Shown here: piece after piece, positions 27,666-36,328 of the stretch
Numbering within the stretch: position 1 is the stretch's first letter
Layout of the letters: every line of letters begins with the position of its first letter
Source: Turicibacter faecis
Lineage (GTDB): Bacteria; Bacillota_I; Bacilli_A; MOL361; Turicibacteraceae
Assembly: GCF_037076425.1 (NCBI RefSeq)
Contig: NZ_AP028127.1
Location: forward strand, 2,190,001-2,247,500
DNA length: 57,500 nucleotides
Reading direction: 5' to 3'
The notes under the pieces: generated by a model
Database searches by the model: none
Told to the model about the DNA's origin: nothing
What the model saw: only the letters and a program-made list of their open reading frames with translations
Position numbers and translations under genes: made by a program

Positions 27666-27865
27666 AAAAACTTAAAAGTTATCCACATGATGAATTCACA
27701 AAAGTCATTGACATTAAGTTAGACAACAAAATGCAGTATAACTTTTAAATATTTATGACCCTTACTTGGCAAGTGGTATTTCCCTTGCATCCTTTGTCGG
27801 CTACCAAACCGAGTTTCAAGTAATCGTCAATAATAATATATGCACACTCAATTATTTTATACCTA
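27666..27865 (-). other. unexplained 200-base spacer after the binding-protein gene
   Basis: The minus strand carries several short complementary segments (ACTTG and CAAGT near 27771-27780, TCGG and CCGA around 27800-27812) upstream of the terminator, so a structured leader is possible. I do not recognise a riboswitch class. An open frame here (27745-27933) overlaps the end of the binding-protein gene and has no ribosome binding site. Confidence 0.35.
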
Positions 27866-28906
27866 TTAATTCGCGAAATAATAGAAGTCATCGTCCGGCA
27901 TCGAACCGCCAATTGTAGCTGGATTAAATTCAAACAATTTTTTCAAATAGACTTCAATCTCTTTCTTTGAATCGGCTGCTGTTTTAAACCTTAAATTTGA
28001 CTGTGGCGTCGACTGAACAATAATATTTTCCGGCATTTCAAGTCCTGTTTGAATAGCTTCTTTAGCCATTTCGTCTGTTGATTCATTTGCGAATGAAACA
28101 CTTGCCTCCACTTGGGCTAATAACGGTTCAATAACCTCTTTATGATTCTCAATTAAATCTTTATGAACAAATAAACTTGCTTGTGGATAAGAACTTACCC
28201 CATAAATTTCTTCCCACTGTTGTTGAAAATCAACAACGACATTTACATTCTCACTCTTTGTTTTTAAAACCGATAATGAAGGTTCTGCGATAACTGCAAG
28301 ATCCGTTTCACCCGCTGCAAACATCGATTGAACATCTGCAACACTTGGTAAATACTCAATTTCTACCGAATCAAGTAGCCCCTTTTCCTTTAAAATGCAC
28401 TGTAGCACAATGTCTGGTGTACTTCCTTGGCCAAAAGCCGTAATCTTTTTACCTGCTAAATCATCAAAATTTAATTCTTCTTGACTAATTAAATATAAAT
28501 TTCCCCACACTAAAGTGGCTACTAATTGATAAGGCACTTCTTTTTGATAAAGCGTAGCTCCTAAATTAGTGGGTGCAACAATCACCTGTGAGCTCCCTGA
28601 TGTAAAAGCTGCAGCTAATGCATCACTTCCTTGTGTATAAGGCGATACGGTATATTCCACATGATCTCCAAGGGAAGGTGCCGTTGCCTTAAAGTGCGCC
28701 ATTGCCATGGCTGTTGATCCACTCGGAACTAACATATCAAATGAAACATTTTCAAATTGTGGAGTCGTCTCTATATTCTGCTCCTCATTTTCGGTTTGTT
28801 GCTCTACCTTTTCCTTTGTTTCATCTTTCTTATTCTCATCTACCGTTTGATTCGCGCAGCCGACGATTCCAAACAGCAATAGGAATATTGCTAAAAACTT
28901 TTTCAT
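27866..28906 (-). CDS. ABC substrate-binding lipoprotein (SsuA/NMT1 type)
   Basis: Extracellular receptor of the nitrate/sulfonate/HMP-precursor class. The 346-residue protein has a lipoprotein signal with lipobox GIVGCAN (lipidated Cys17) and an acidic linker rich in Glu and Asn (about 20-48). The type II binding fold follows: MLVPSGSTAMAMAHF near the start, IVAPTNLGA, then AVIAEPSLS. The start is ATG with GGGAGGA upstream. The pairing permease is downstream on the same strand. The ligand is unknown; relatives bind sulfonates or thiamine precursors. The divergent ABC/UbiA operon begins 320 bp away. Confidence 0.88.
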   Translation of the reverse strand: MKKFLAIFLLLFGIVGCANQTVDENKKDETKEKVEQQTENEEQNIETTPQFENVSFDMLVPSGSTAMAMAHFKATAPSLGDHVEYTVSPYTQGSDALAAAFTSGSSQVIVAPTNLGATLYQKEVPYQLVATLVWGNLYLISQEELNFDDLAGKKITAFGQGSTPDIVLQCILKEKGLLDSVEIEYLPSVADVQSMFAAGETDLAVIAEPSLSVLKTKSENVNVVVDFQQQWEEIYGVSSYPQASLFVHKDLIENHKEVIEPLLAQVEASVSFANESTDEMAKEAIQTGLEMPENIIVQSTPQSNLRFKTAADSKKEIEVYLKKLFEFNPATIGGSMPDDDFYYFAN

Positions 28907-29136
28907 TTAAAATTCCTCCCATATGCTTGATTACCTCCGATTATATCTTACGTCCTACGATTTATCCGTAAAAAGCATGAGTCATTTTTCGCATACGAAC
29001 AAGGGATTTCATCAAATGTTGTAACAATTTTAACAAATGGATAGGAACCTATCAAAAATAAAAAAACGATGTTCTCCCCCATTCCTAAATAACGAGAGAT
29101 TTACTCATATTTTTTAAAACTATTTTTTATTTGTCG

Positions 29137-29179
29137 CTTTATATAAGAAAATGAAAGGCTTTTATTTTCTTATATAAAG
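29137..29179. promoter_or_regulatory. large palindrome in the promoter of the ABC/UbiA operon
   Basis: CTTTATATAAGAAAAT (29137-29152) and ATTTTCTTATATAAAG (29164-29179) are perfectly complementary 16-bp arms around an 11-bp centre. A -10-like TATAAT follows at 29188-29193, so the palindrome covers the -35 region. No T run follows, which argues against a terminator. It looks like an operator, but no regulator gene adjoins it. The rest of the 28907-29227 region shows nothing else I can support. Confidence 0.7.
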
Positions 29180-29227
29180 ACATTTGTTATAATGTTAGTG
29201 AATTTTCTGTACGATTGGAGATACAAA

Positions 29228-30313
29228 ATGAACTATGTTGCATTCAATCATGTTTTTAAAACTTATCCCCGTTCAACTAAGGCGGTTATTAATGATTTTA
29301 ATCTCTCAATTTCTAAGGGAGAATTCATCGTCATCGTTGGTCCTAGTGGAAGTGGTAAATCAACGTTGCTTGAACTTATTTGCGGATTTGAAAAAATGAC
29401 TTCTGGGGATATCTTAATTGAGGGAAGACGAATTAATGAAACATTACCAAAAGATCGAGATGTTGCAATGGTCTTTCAAAACTATGCCCTGCTCCCCCAT
29501 CTTAGCACTTACGAAAATATCGAATTTGGGATGAAATTACGCAAACTTCCAAAAAAGCAGCGCGAGGAAAAGGTACGCTGGGCGGCCCGTATTCTTCAAC
29601 TCGAAGAATATCTCGATGTACTTCCAAAAAATCTTTCCGGTGGACAACGGCAACGCATCGCTATTGCACGCGCAATCGTCAGAGAGCCGAAACTCTTCCT
29701 AATGGATGAGCCGCTTTCCAACCTAGACGCCAAATTGCGTGAATCGACTGGTAATGAGATTACCCAATTACACCGGCGACTAAACGCAACAACCATCTAT
29801 GTCACCCATGATCAGACGGAAGCCCTGACCATGGCAGACCGAATCGTTATTTTAAATGAAGGGATTATTCAACAGATCGGTACTCCTGTTGAGATTTACA
29901 CGAAACCAGCCAATTTATTTGTAGCAACCTTCATTGGGAAACCGCGCATTAACCTTTTTAATGTGACGTATCACACCCACCACCTCATCTTATCTAATCA
30001 TATTTCACTCGAGGTCGGATCTCGATTCTCCCCTCTTACAGAAAACGGGGAATATCTTCTAGCCCTTCGAGCCGAACACCTTTATTTAGATACGACGAAT
30101 GGGATTGAAATGAGGATTCAAAAAGTTGAGTATCTTGGAAGTGAGGTTATCCTCCATCTACAAAAAGATGACTTGGTCATGACAATGAAATCTTATCAAA
30201 ACTTAGATTATAAAACAGGGGCATTCATTAAAGTCAGCTTTGACCTAGCTCACGCTCATGTTTTTAATAAAACAACACATGAAAGGATTGAACTTAACCA
30301 TGAACAAAATTAA
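29228..30313 (+). CDS. ABC transporter ATPase (MalK/UgpC/PotA type)
   Basis: ATPase for an ABC importer. About 361 residues from the ATG at 29228 (GGAG 8 nt upstream; the longer frame to 29192 lacks a ribosome binding site). Walker A is GPSGSGKST, the signature LSGGQRQR, Walker B LFLMDEP, and the switch His is in YVTHDQTEAL. The last 120 residues form the OB-fold/TOBE domain typical of CUT1 sugar and polyamine ATPases. It is the first gene of an operon with a solute-binding protein and two permeases. It is also the only ATPase near the divergent SsuC-like permease and might serve both systems. Confidence 0.93.
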   Translation: MNYVAFNHVFKTYPRSTKAVINDFNLSISKGEFIVIVGPSGSGKSTLLELICGFEKMTSGDILIEGRRINETLPKDRDVAMVFQNYALLPHLSTYENIEFGMKLRKLPKKQREEKVRWAARILQLEEYLDVLPKNLSGGQRQRIAIARAIVREPKLFLMDEPLSNLDAKLRESTGNEITQLHRRLNATTIYVTHDQTEALTMADRIVILNEGIIQQIGTPVEIYTKPANLFVATFIGKPRINLFNVTYHTHHLILSNHISLEVGSRFSPLTENGEYLLALRAEHLYLDTTNGIEMRIQKVEYLGSEVILHLQKDDLVMTMKSYQNLDYKTGAFIKVSFDLAHAHVFNKTTHERIELNHEQN

Positions 30314-31565
30314 GCTACTACTCGTCAGCATGACGTTACTCTCATTGACGGCGTGCCAAACAAAACCGAAGGTAGAAGAGGGAAAAATCGGTGGAACATT
30401 AACAGTTGTGACTTCTCGTCCTGATGCTGCCGAACTATTTGAAGAGATTGAAGAGGGATTTAAAAAGAAATATCCTGAAGTTGAAGATATTATTTGGGAG
30501 TCTTCAAGCGACTATGATGCTGATATCATGAAACGAATGAATACAAAAGATTATGGAGATGTTTTGTTTGTTCCTTTCTCAATGGCAGGAACACCAAGTG
30601 AATATGAAAACTACTTCTATCCGCTTGGAAAAGTAGAAGACTTAGAAAAAAAATATTTAGATGTAACTGAGGCTGTGTATAACGATACAGTCTACGGTTT
30701 ACCTGTTTCAATTAATATTTTAGGCTTTGTCTATAACGAAGACGTTTTAAAGAAAGCTGGCGTTGAAAGTATGCCAACCTCAACAGATGCTTTACTTGAA
30801 ACTTGCGATCAAATTGAATCAAAAACAGGGGCAACATGCTTTTACACTAACTATAATACCTCTTTAGGAGTTTGGGCAGGTGCCTTATCTTCATATGGGG
30901 AAAATTATAAAGAAGCCGCACTTAACGGTAATCCATTTGATGAAGGTCAACCGATTCGTGAAGTAATGGATTTATTCTACAAATTAGCAGCTGGTGGATA
31001 TATTGAAGAAGATCCGATTACAGGCGACTATAACCAATCGCTTCAATTATTAGCGGACGGAAAAGTGGCCATGATTATGCGCGCCTCTCAAGACTTAGCA
31101 ACTATTCAAGCGCTCAATGATTCTGAGGATAACATTAAATTGGCTCCATTCCCAACCACTTTAAACGGAACAACAAGTGTTCCAGTTGGAGCCCCTGGGG
31201 TCATTGGAATCAATAAAAATACAGAAAACTTAGCAACGGCGAAAGCATTCTTAGAATACTTTATTTCTGCTGAAAGTGGTTATGCAGAAGATTTAGATGG
31301 GGTTCCAGTCATCATTGAAGAATTAAACGATGATCAACGTGCTTTATTTGAAGAGGGGACAATTGTAAAAACTGCCTCAACTGAAGATGCAGCCATTCAG
31401 GAACGTTATAGTGCTGTTGCCGGGGAAGTCGGAATCGCCCGCTTAACAGATGTTTTACAAAAGGTAATCAATATCGGATTATATCCAGAACAAAACCAAA
31501 GTTATGAGGACTATGTTAAAGAGTTACAAAACGCTTGGGATCAAGCACTAAAAAATCATGAATAG
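30300..31565 (+). CDS. extracellular solute-binding lipoprotein (CUT1 sugar type)
   Basis: Receptor of a carbohydrate-type ABC importer. About 421 residues from the ATG at 30300, which begins the signal peptide MNKIKLLLVSMTLLSLTACQ (Cys19 of the lipobox LTAC). The ATG overlaps the end of the ATPase gene. The mature part is a family 1 solute-binding protein (GGTLTVVTSRPDAAELFEEI, YGLPVSINILGFVYNEDVLKKAG, GVPVIIEEL). Relatives bind di- and oligosaccharides or glycerol-3-phosphate; the ligand is not evident here. The following permease gene overlaps its stop by 8 nt. Confidence 0.9.
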   Translation: MNKIKLLLVSMTLLSLTACQTKPKVEEGKIGGTLTVVTSRPDAAELFEEIEEGFKKKYPEVEDIIWESSSDYDADIMKRMNTKDYGDVLFVPFSMAGTPSEYENYFYPLGKVEDLEKKYLDVTEAVYNDTVYGLPVSINILGFVYNEDVLKKAGVESMPTSTDALLETCDQIESKTGATCFYTNYNTSLGVWAGALSSYGENYKEAALNGNPFDEGQPIREVMDLFYKLAAGGYIEEDPITGDYNQSLQLLADGKVAMIMRASQDLATIQALNDSEDNIKLAPFPTTLNGTTSVPVGAPGVIGINKNTENLATAKAFLEYFISAESGYAEDLDGVPVIIEELNDDQRALFEEGTIVKTASTEDAAIQERYSAVAGEVGIARLTDVLQKVINIGLYPEQNQSYEDYVKELQNAWDQALKNHE

Positions 31566-32436
31566 TTCCTTACATAAAAAAGAAAGAGTCCTTATTGGGC
31601 TCTTCCTTTTTATTCCCCTATTATTACTGATTACCTTTGGCTTTTTACCTTTACTTGAAATTATCTCCTACAGTTTCACCTCATGGAACGGAATTAGCTC
31701 GCAAAAACCGTGGGTAGGGTGGAATAATTACGTGAAAGTACTAACAAGTCCTCAATACTTTCAGGTTTTTATAAATAACCTTTACTATTTTGTCTCTGGA
31801 CTCCTGCAAATTTTAATTGCTTTATATCTCGCCATCCTTTTATCCTTTAAAGTCAAATTCAAATCATTTTTTAAGGCGAGTATTGTTTTTCCTACTCTCA
31901 TTAGTGGCGTCGCCATTTCTATGATGTTCCGGCTCTTTTATACACCAGGTGGCCCCTTTGATACCCTTTTAATCACCCTTGGTCTAGAGAAGCTCATCCA
32001 TTTTTGGCTCGGAGACCCTCGTTACGTCAACTATACATTAGCCGGAATCTCTCTTTGGCGTCATACAGGACTCCGCTTCTTAATGTTTTATGCAGCCATT
32101 CAAACCATCCCCAAGGAATACTATCAAGTAGCCGAAATTGAGGGGGCAACAACCTTTCAAAAAATTCGGTACATTATCTTACCCAATATCCATACAATCC
32201 TAAAGATTAACTTTATTCTATTAACAGTCGGGGCCGTTACAGCATTTGAAATTCCGATGATTATCACGAATGGTTCAAATGGAACCACCACCTTCTTACT
32301 TCAAACACTAAAAACAGCATTTGAACAAAAACAACTAGGACTTGCTGCAAGCATGGCTGTTGTCATGATGCTCGCCCTTATTTTACTAACCTCACTTCAA
32401 AAAAAATTATTTAGGAATGATGATTATGATTTTTAA
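31558..32436 (+). CDS. ABC sugar permease (MalF/UgpA type)
   Basis: First of two membrane subunits of the CUT1-type importer. The 292-residue protein has six membrane helices and the EAA loop (about 193-215, QVAEIEGATTFQKIRYIILP). It overlaps the binding-protein gene at its start and the second permease at its end, so the operon is tightly coupled. Length is normal. Confidence 0.92.
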   Translation: MNSSLHKKERVLIGLFLFIPLLLLITFGFLPLLEIISYSFTSWNGISSQKPWVGWNNYVKVLTSPQYFQVFINNLYYFVSGLLQILIALYLAILLSFKVKFKSFFKASIVFPTLISGVAISMMFRLFYTPGGPFDTLLITLGLEKLIHFWLGDPRYVNYTLAGISLWRHTGLRFLMFYAAIQTIPKEYYQVAEIEGATTFQKIRYIILPNIHTILKINFILLTVGAVTAFEIPMIITNGSNGTTTFLLQTLKTAFEQKQLGLAASMAVVMMLALILLTSLQKKLFRNDDYDF

Positions 32437-33256
32437 ACGTCTACTACAATCAATCTTGAAATATTTTAGTTTAATCTTGTGGACATTCATTGTCTTCTTT
32501 CCACTACTCACCGTCTTTTTTGGATCGTTCAAAACTTACAGTGAGTTTATGTCCACGTCTGGGGTAACCCCACCCGTCAGCTTTTTAAATTTTGAAAATT
32601 ATTATATCGCTTTAACCAAAGGAAAAATGTTGACAGGATTTTTCAATACTTTTATTCTGATTCTTGCAGGTGTTAGTGGGAGTATCTTTATCGGTTCGAT
32701 GGTGGCGTATGTTATTAACCGATTTAACTTTAAAGGAAAAAAGTTAATTCTATTTATGTATCTCTTTGTCTCCATTATCCCTATGGAAGTCTCTCAAGTT
32801 TCAACCTTCAAAATTATTGCGTCCCTCGGGCTATATAACACACGATTAGCCCCGATTTTACTCTATCTTGGGGCTGATGTCTTGATGGTTTATCTTTACT
32901 TACAAGTTCTTGAAAAAATTCCACGAGAAATTGATAAAGCAGCGATGTTAGAGGGGGCATCCTATTTTCAAATTTATAGGAAAGTCATCTTTCCTCTTTT
33001 AAAACCAGCGACAGCAAGCATTATCATGCTAAAGGTTATTTCGATTTATAATGATTTTTACATTCCACACCTTTATATGCCCGGTGAACATTTAAATACC
33101 ATCTCGACGGCCTTATTTAACTTTATGGGCCCTCATCGCATTGAGTGGAATGTGATTAATGCGGCAATAATTTTAAGTTTAATTCCGATGTTGGTCTTCT
33201 TCCTCATTTTACAAAAACAAATTTATACTGGATTGACAGCGGGAAGTATTAAATAA
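32426..33256 (+). CDS. ABC sugar permease (MalG/UgpE type)
   Basis: Second membrane subunit of the CUT1-type importer. About 276 residues from the ATG at 32426, chosen because AGGA lies 9 nt before it; the ATG at 32417 sits against that site. Six membrane helices, with the EAA loop around EIDKAAMLEGASYFQIYRKVIFP. It overlaps the preceding permease by 11 nt. The UbiA-family gene follows after 12 nt. Confidence 0.92.
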   Translation: MIFKRLLQSILKYFSLILWTFIVFFPLLTVFFGSFKTYSEFMSTSGVTPPVSFLNFENYYIALTKGKMLTGFFNTFILILAGVSGSIFIGSMVAYVINRFNFKGKKLILFMYLFVSIIPMEVSQVSTFKIIASLGLYNTRLAPILLYLGADVLMVYLYLQVLEKIPREIDKAAMLEGASYFQIYRKVIFPLLKPATASIIMLKVISIYNDFYIPHLYMPGEHLNTISTALFNFMGPHRIEWNVINAAIILSLIPMLVFFLILQKQIYTGLTAGSIK

Positions 33257-33268
33257 AGGAAGTGTATT

Positions 33269-34198
33269 ATGAAAAGAAAAAATTTTTTACAACGTGCTTA
33301 TACAGTCATGGAGATTAGGACTGGATTTGCTACGGGACTACCTGTCCTAAGTGGGGGATTATTTGGCGCCTATTTAGCCGGACACTTAAAAATCATCCCG
33401 CTTTTGTTAATGTTCGTCACTGGTTTTTGCTTAAATATCGTGGCAAACGTTGCAAACGAAATTCGCGCTTATCTAAAAAGCGAGGAAAACGAAGAGACAT
33501 TCACTCATCATCTCGGAAGTGAGGGACTTGTGCGAGGAGATGCAACGGTTGTGGATACTTTAATCGTTCTCTTCTTTTTCCTTGGCATCAGTGGACTTTC
33601 AGGAATAACCCTCGTCTTCGTGACCAAAAACCTAACGATTTTAATGATTGGGATTTTAAGTGCATTTGCGGCAATTGGTTACTCTCTTGGTCCGAAACCT
33701 TATATTATCTATCCCATTGGGGAACTCGTTTCAGGGCTTTTTGTTGGGGCAATTAGTACGTTGATTTCGGCTTACTTACAAACAGATCATCTCAACCTTC
33801 CTATTGTTCTTTATTCTGTTATCCCCATGATCATGACGGTGTTTTTAATGTCCACCAATAATACCTCAGACATTGAAAAGGATCGAGGGCACCGTGTAAC
33901 CTTACCTCATGTTATTGGATTTAGAAATTCAATTAAGCTGATTATTCCAGAAGCCCTTCTTATGTTGATCGCCTGGACGACACTTTATCTCATTGGGGGA
34001 ATTACTCTACTCATGTTTATCAGTGGAGTTGTGATTTTTTATTACTTTGGATATATTCGTTGGTATAAAGATTATTATCAAATCCAAGCCCCTTACAAAG
34101 AGATGGGACGCGAATTTGGTCCAAGACCTTTATTATTGATTTATAGCTTTAATCTTATATTATCCACAGAATTCTTTATTTACCTCATCCAATCTTAA
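33269..34198 (+). CDS. UbiA-family prenyltransferase
   Basis: Integral membrane enzyme that would attach a polyprenyl chain to an aromatic or similar acceptor, as MenA and UbiA do. The 309-residue protein has eight to nine membrane helices. The second Asp-rich motif is intact (NNTSDIEKDR, Asp201 and Asp205, then TLPHVIG). The first motif, usually NDxxDxxxxxD, is altered to NEIRAYLKSEE (about 63-73), so Mg-diphosphate binding may differ. The gene has GGAAG 8 nt before its ATG and is the fifth gene of the ABC operon. No other menaquinone gene is in the window, so a MenA role is unproven. Confidence 0.85.
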   Translation: MKRKNFLQRAYTVMEIRTGFATGLPVLSGGLFGAYLAGHLKIIPLLLMFVTGFCLNIVANVANEIRAYLKSEENEETFTHHLGSEGLVRGDATVVDTLIVLFFFLGISGLSGITLVFVTKNLTILMIGILSAFAAIGYSLGPKPYIIYPIGELVSGLFVGAISTLISAYLQTDHLNLPIVLYSVIPMIMTVFLMSTNNTSDIEKDRGHRVTLPHVIGFRNSIKLIIPEALLMLIAWTTLYLIGGITLLMFISGVVIFYYFGYIRWYKDYYQIQAPYKEMGREFGPRPLLLIYSFNLILSTEFFIYLIQS

Positions 34199-34210
34199 GG
34201 AGGACTCATG

Positions 34211-35053
34211 ATGACTATTCATTTAACATTAATCAAAAAAAATCCCCTGACGCTTCAAGTCTTACTTGCTCAAAAATTGGGACTGTTTCAAAAACATCAC
34301 GTATCAGTCAACTTATCCACAACAGAAGATTTTTTATTTGATGGAAATAATCCTTTCTTCTGTGGAACATCGGATGCGATGGTCGGTGATACAACTTTCT
34401 TCTTTTATATGCTTAAACGTGGAAAAGATGCCGTTATCACCTCAGATTTAACACGTACCATCCACTTAGTCGCTGGGCGTCACCCGATTCAAGATCTTTC
34501 TCATCTAAAAATTGGGGCTAATCGGGCGGGGCTTCTCCGACTTTTTTTAGAAACAGACTTAAAAGAAATGATTCCTCATGCGAGTATTACATGGATTAAT
34601 AATTCCTATGAACGACTTGCTGCACTGGATAAAGGAGAAATTGAAGCCCTTGTGGCTATTGATCCCTTTGTCACAGATGTCTTAGAAACAGGTGGAAAAA
34701 TTTTATGGAGCTTAGCCAATAGCTCACACAACTGGGTCATGTGGGCCTTTGATCGAACCTTTTATGAACAAAATCAAGGGGCTGTGCATAACTTCTATCA
34801 GGCATTAGAAGACACAACAAACCTATTTAACCAGGCCTCACCTAATCAACGCATTCAGTGGGCGAAAGACTGTGGATATCCTGAAAAACTAGCCTCTCGA
34901 TTCGCCACTTTCACCTTTGAACCCTATCACCCTTACGCTGTGGAAGACTTTAACCTTTGTCAAAATTGGATGTATAAAAACAAAGAAATCGACCAATTTT
35001 ACGATCCTCATCAGTGTATCGTAAATCCATTTAAAAAGCCTGCGTCTTGTTAA
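34211..35053 (+). CDS. cytosolic NMT1/THI5-like protein
   Basis: About 280 residues with the fold pattern of SsuA/NMT1 substrate-binding proteins (PLTLQVLLAQKLGLFQKHHV at the N-terminus, then DLSHLKIGANRAGLLRLF and GEIEALVAIDPFV) but without a signal peptide or lipobox, so it should stay in the cytoplasm. Cytosolic members of this superfamily include enzymes such as THI5 and MqnA, but I do not see the THI5 Cys cluster, so no reaction is assigned. The start at 34211 is preferred (GGAGG at 7 nt; the ATG at 34208 is only 4 nt away). Last gene of the ABC/UbiA operon. Confidence 0.75.
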   Translation: MTIHLTLIKKNPLTLQVLLAQKLGLFQKHHVSVNLSTTEDFLFDGNNPFFCGTSDAMVGDTTFFFYMLKRGKDAVITSDLTRTIHLVAGRHPIQDLSHLKIGANRAGLLRLFLETDLKEMIPHASITWINNSYERLAALDKGEIEALVAIDPFVTDVLETGGKILWSLANSSHNWVMWAFDRTFYEQNQGAVHNFYQALEDTTNLFNQASPNQRIQWAKDCGYPEKLASRFATFTFEPYHPYAVEDFNLCQNWMYKNKEIDQFYDPHQCIVNPFKKPASC

Positions 35054-35067
35054 AGACGCAGGCTTTT
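35034..35067. terminator. terminator at the end of the ABC/UbiA operon
   Basis: AAAAGCCTGCGTCTT pairs with AAGACGCAGGCTTTT around a short loop, with T-rich sequence after it on both strands. It stops the plus-strand operon and the convergent VanZ-family gene. Confidence 0.9.
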
Positions 35068-35070
35068 CTT

Positions 35071-36165
35071 TTAATCAATAAATAATGCATCATATCGTGG
35101 ACCTTCTTCCCACTCTAAATACCCCGCTTGGAAAGGATAATCTTGACCACGGAATGGGTGAAACTCTATAAATAAACCGTGTGGTAATTCAACCCTTAAA
35201 GGGAACTCATAATCTATTTCCAACTGCTTCGCTCTCTCATTATACCCAAAGGCAACAACTCCATACTGAAGCGGCAACTGATATCGATCGCTAAAGCTCA
35301 TAACCTCCAAGTAGTTCTCTCCTTCTTGAATAGGAACGGTCAGTCCAGCCACCTGATAAAAACGATTAAAACTTGTTTCATGGTAAATACGAAAACTTAA
35401 TTCCCCCTTCTCCTTAGAAAGAGTCGCATAAAATCCGTCAAATTCTTTTGAGACATTCGCCTGTGCATAAGTTTCTTCAAACGTTTGATAGGAGATTGTC
35501 TCCTTCAGAAAAACACCGAGGGCACACGCTAAAAAGACCGCCGCTAAGGCCACGGTTGATTTTAAAAAGGTAGGCATCAGTCTTCCATTTTCCTCGATCT
35601 CTAAGCGTGTCAGGTCATCCCACTTTTTAAACCTCTTGAACATGAATACAACAACCGCATAGGCCATCCCCCCAATCACGAAACCTAAAGCGTTCAATAA
35701 AATATCATCAACGTCAAAAAAATTCACACTTGTGAGTAGTTGTAATGATTCTATGATTGTCGATAACAAGACTCCATAACTAAATAATCGCCACCATTTG
35801 CGAGATGACTTAAACAAGAGGCAACTGAAAAAGCCAAGCGGAACTGTGACAAGCAAATTCCCCACCACGTTATACCACCCATTCTTAAGGGTTATTCCGA
35901 TCCCCAGGGTTAAATCCCTTGGATCCAAAAGAACCGCACTTATTCCTTTAAAGGGAATAAAATTAGCTTTAGTTAAGGCATACGATAAATCAAATGTAAA
36001 GGTGCTCGCCTTCAATAAAGTAAGAAAAATATAGATAAGTAAAAAAAGCATGGCTATAAAAACGACGATTTCCCTCACCCAATGGATAGACCGAGACTTT
36101 CTTAAATACCTGATACGTGTTCCAAAAAGGAGACACGCAAACAGAAACAATATCACATAATTCAT
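35071..36165 (-). CDS. VanZ-family membrane protein with extra C-terminal domain
   Basis: The N-terminal half is a VanZ-like domain of four to five membrane helices with the conserved pattern NVVGNLLVTVPLGF, ESLQ, DVDDILLNALGFVIGG. In VanZ this fold confers low-level teicoplanin resistance. The second half (about residues 205-364) adds another membrane helix and a soluble, probably extracellular beta-rich domain that I do not recognise. The start is the ATG at 36165, with GGGAGAGG just before it; the longer frame would include that site. It sits alone inside the sporulation block. Confidence 0.85.
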   Translation of the reverse strand: MNYVILFLFACLLFGTRIRYLRKSRSIHWVREIVVFIAMLFLLIYIFLTLLKASTFTFDLSYALTKANFIPFKGISAVLLDPRDLTLGIGITLKNGWYNVVGNLLVTVPLGFFSCLLFKSSRKWWRLFSYGVLLSTIIESLQLLTSVNFFDVDDILLNALGFVIGGMAYAVVVFMFKRFKKWDDLTRLEIEENGRLMPTFLKSTVALAAVFLACALGVFLKETISYQTFEETYAQANVSKEFDGFYATLSKEKGELSFRIYHETSFNRFYQVAGLTVPIQEGENYLEVMSFSDRYQLPLQYGVVAFGYNERAKQLEIDYEFPLRVELPHGLFIEFHPFRGQDYPFQAGYLEWEEGPRYDALFID

Positions 36166-36271
36166 AAAACCTCTCCCCAATCCTGAGAATTTATATTTTT
36201 TAACACCTCCAAATTATAATATATTTTCACATATAACCTCCTAATATTATGTTAAAAATATATAGGATAAT

Positions 36272-36313
36272 AAAAAAGGCCTCTACTTTTTAGTCAAAGT
36301 TAGAGGTCTTTTT
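36272..36313 (-). terminator. terminator downstream of yabO
   Basis: Arms GGCCTCTA and TAGAGGTC enclose a loop of about 14 nt, and the minus strand runs into T residues. It ends the yabM-yabN-yabO transcript, so the accessory island beyond it is transcriptionally separate. Confidence 0.8.
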
Positions 36314-36328
36314 ATGTATAAGAAACTT

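Noticed and set aside
27745-27933. 62-residue minus-strand frame after the binding-protein gene
   Set aside because: It overlaps the 3' end of a well-supported gene and lacks a ribosome binding site; a gene remnant cannot be excluded, but nothing is recognisable.
28910-29190. TPP or cobalamin riboswitch upstream of the binding-protein gene
   Set aside because: Neither the TPP CUGAGA/ACCUGA blocks nor a cobalamin B12 box is present on either strand.
33269-35053. Futalosine menaquinone genes (mqnP plus mqnA/mqnD)
   Set aside because: The NMT1-like protein lacks the recognisable N-terminal pattern of MqnA and MqnD, and no mqnB, mqnC or mqnE is nearby.
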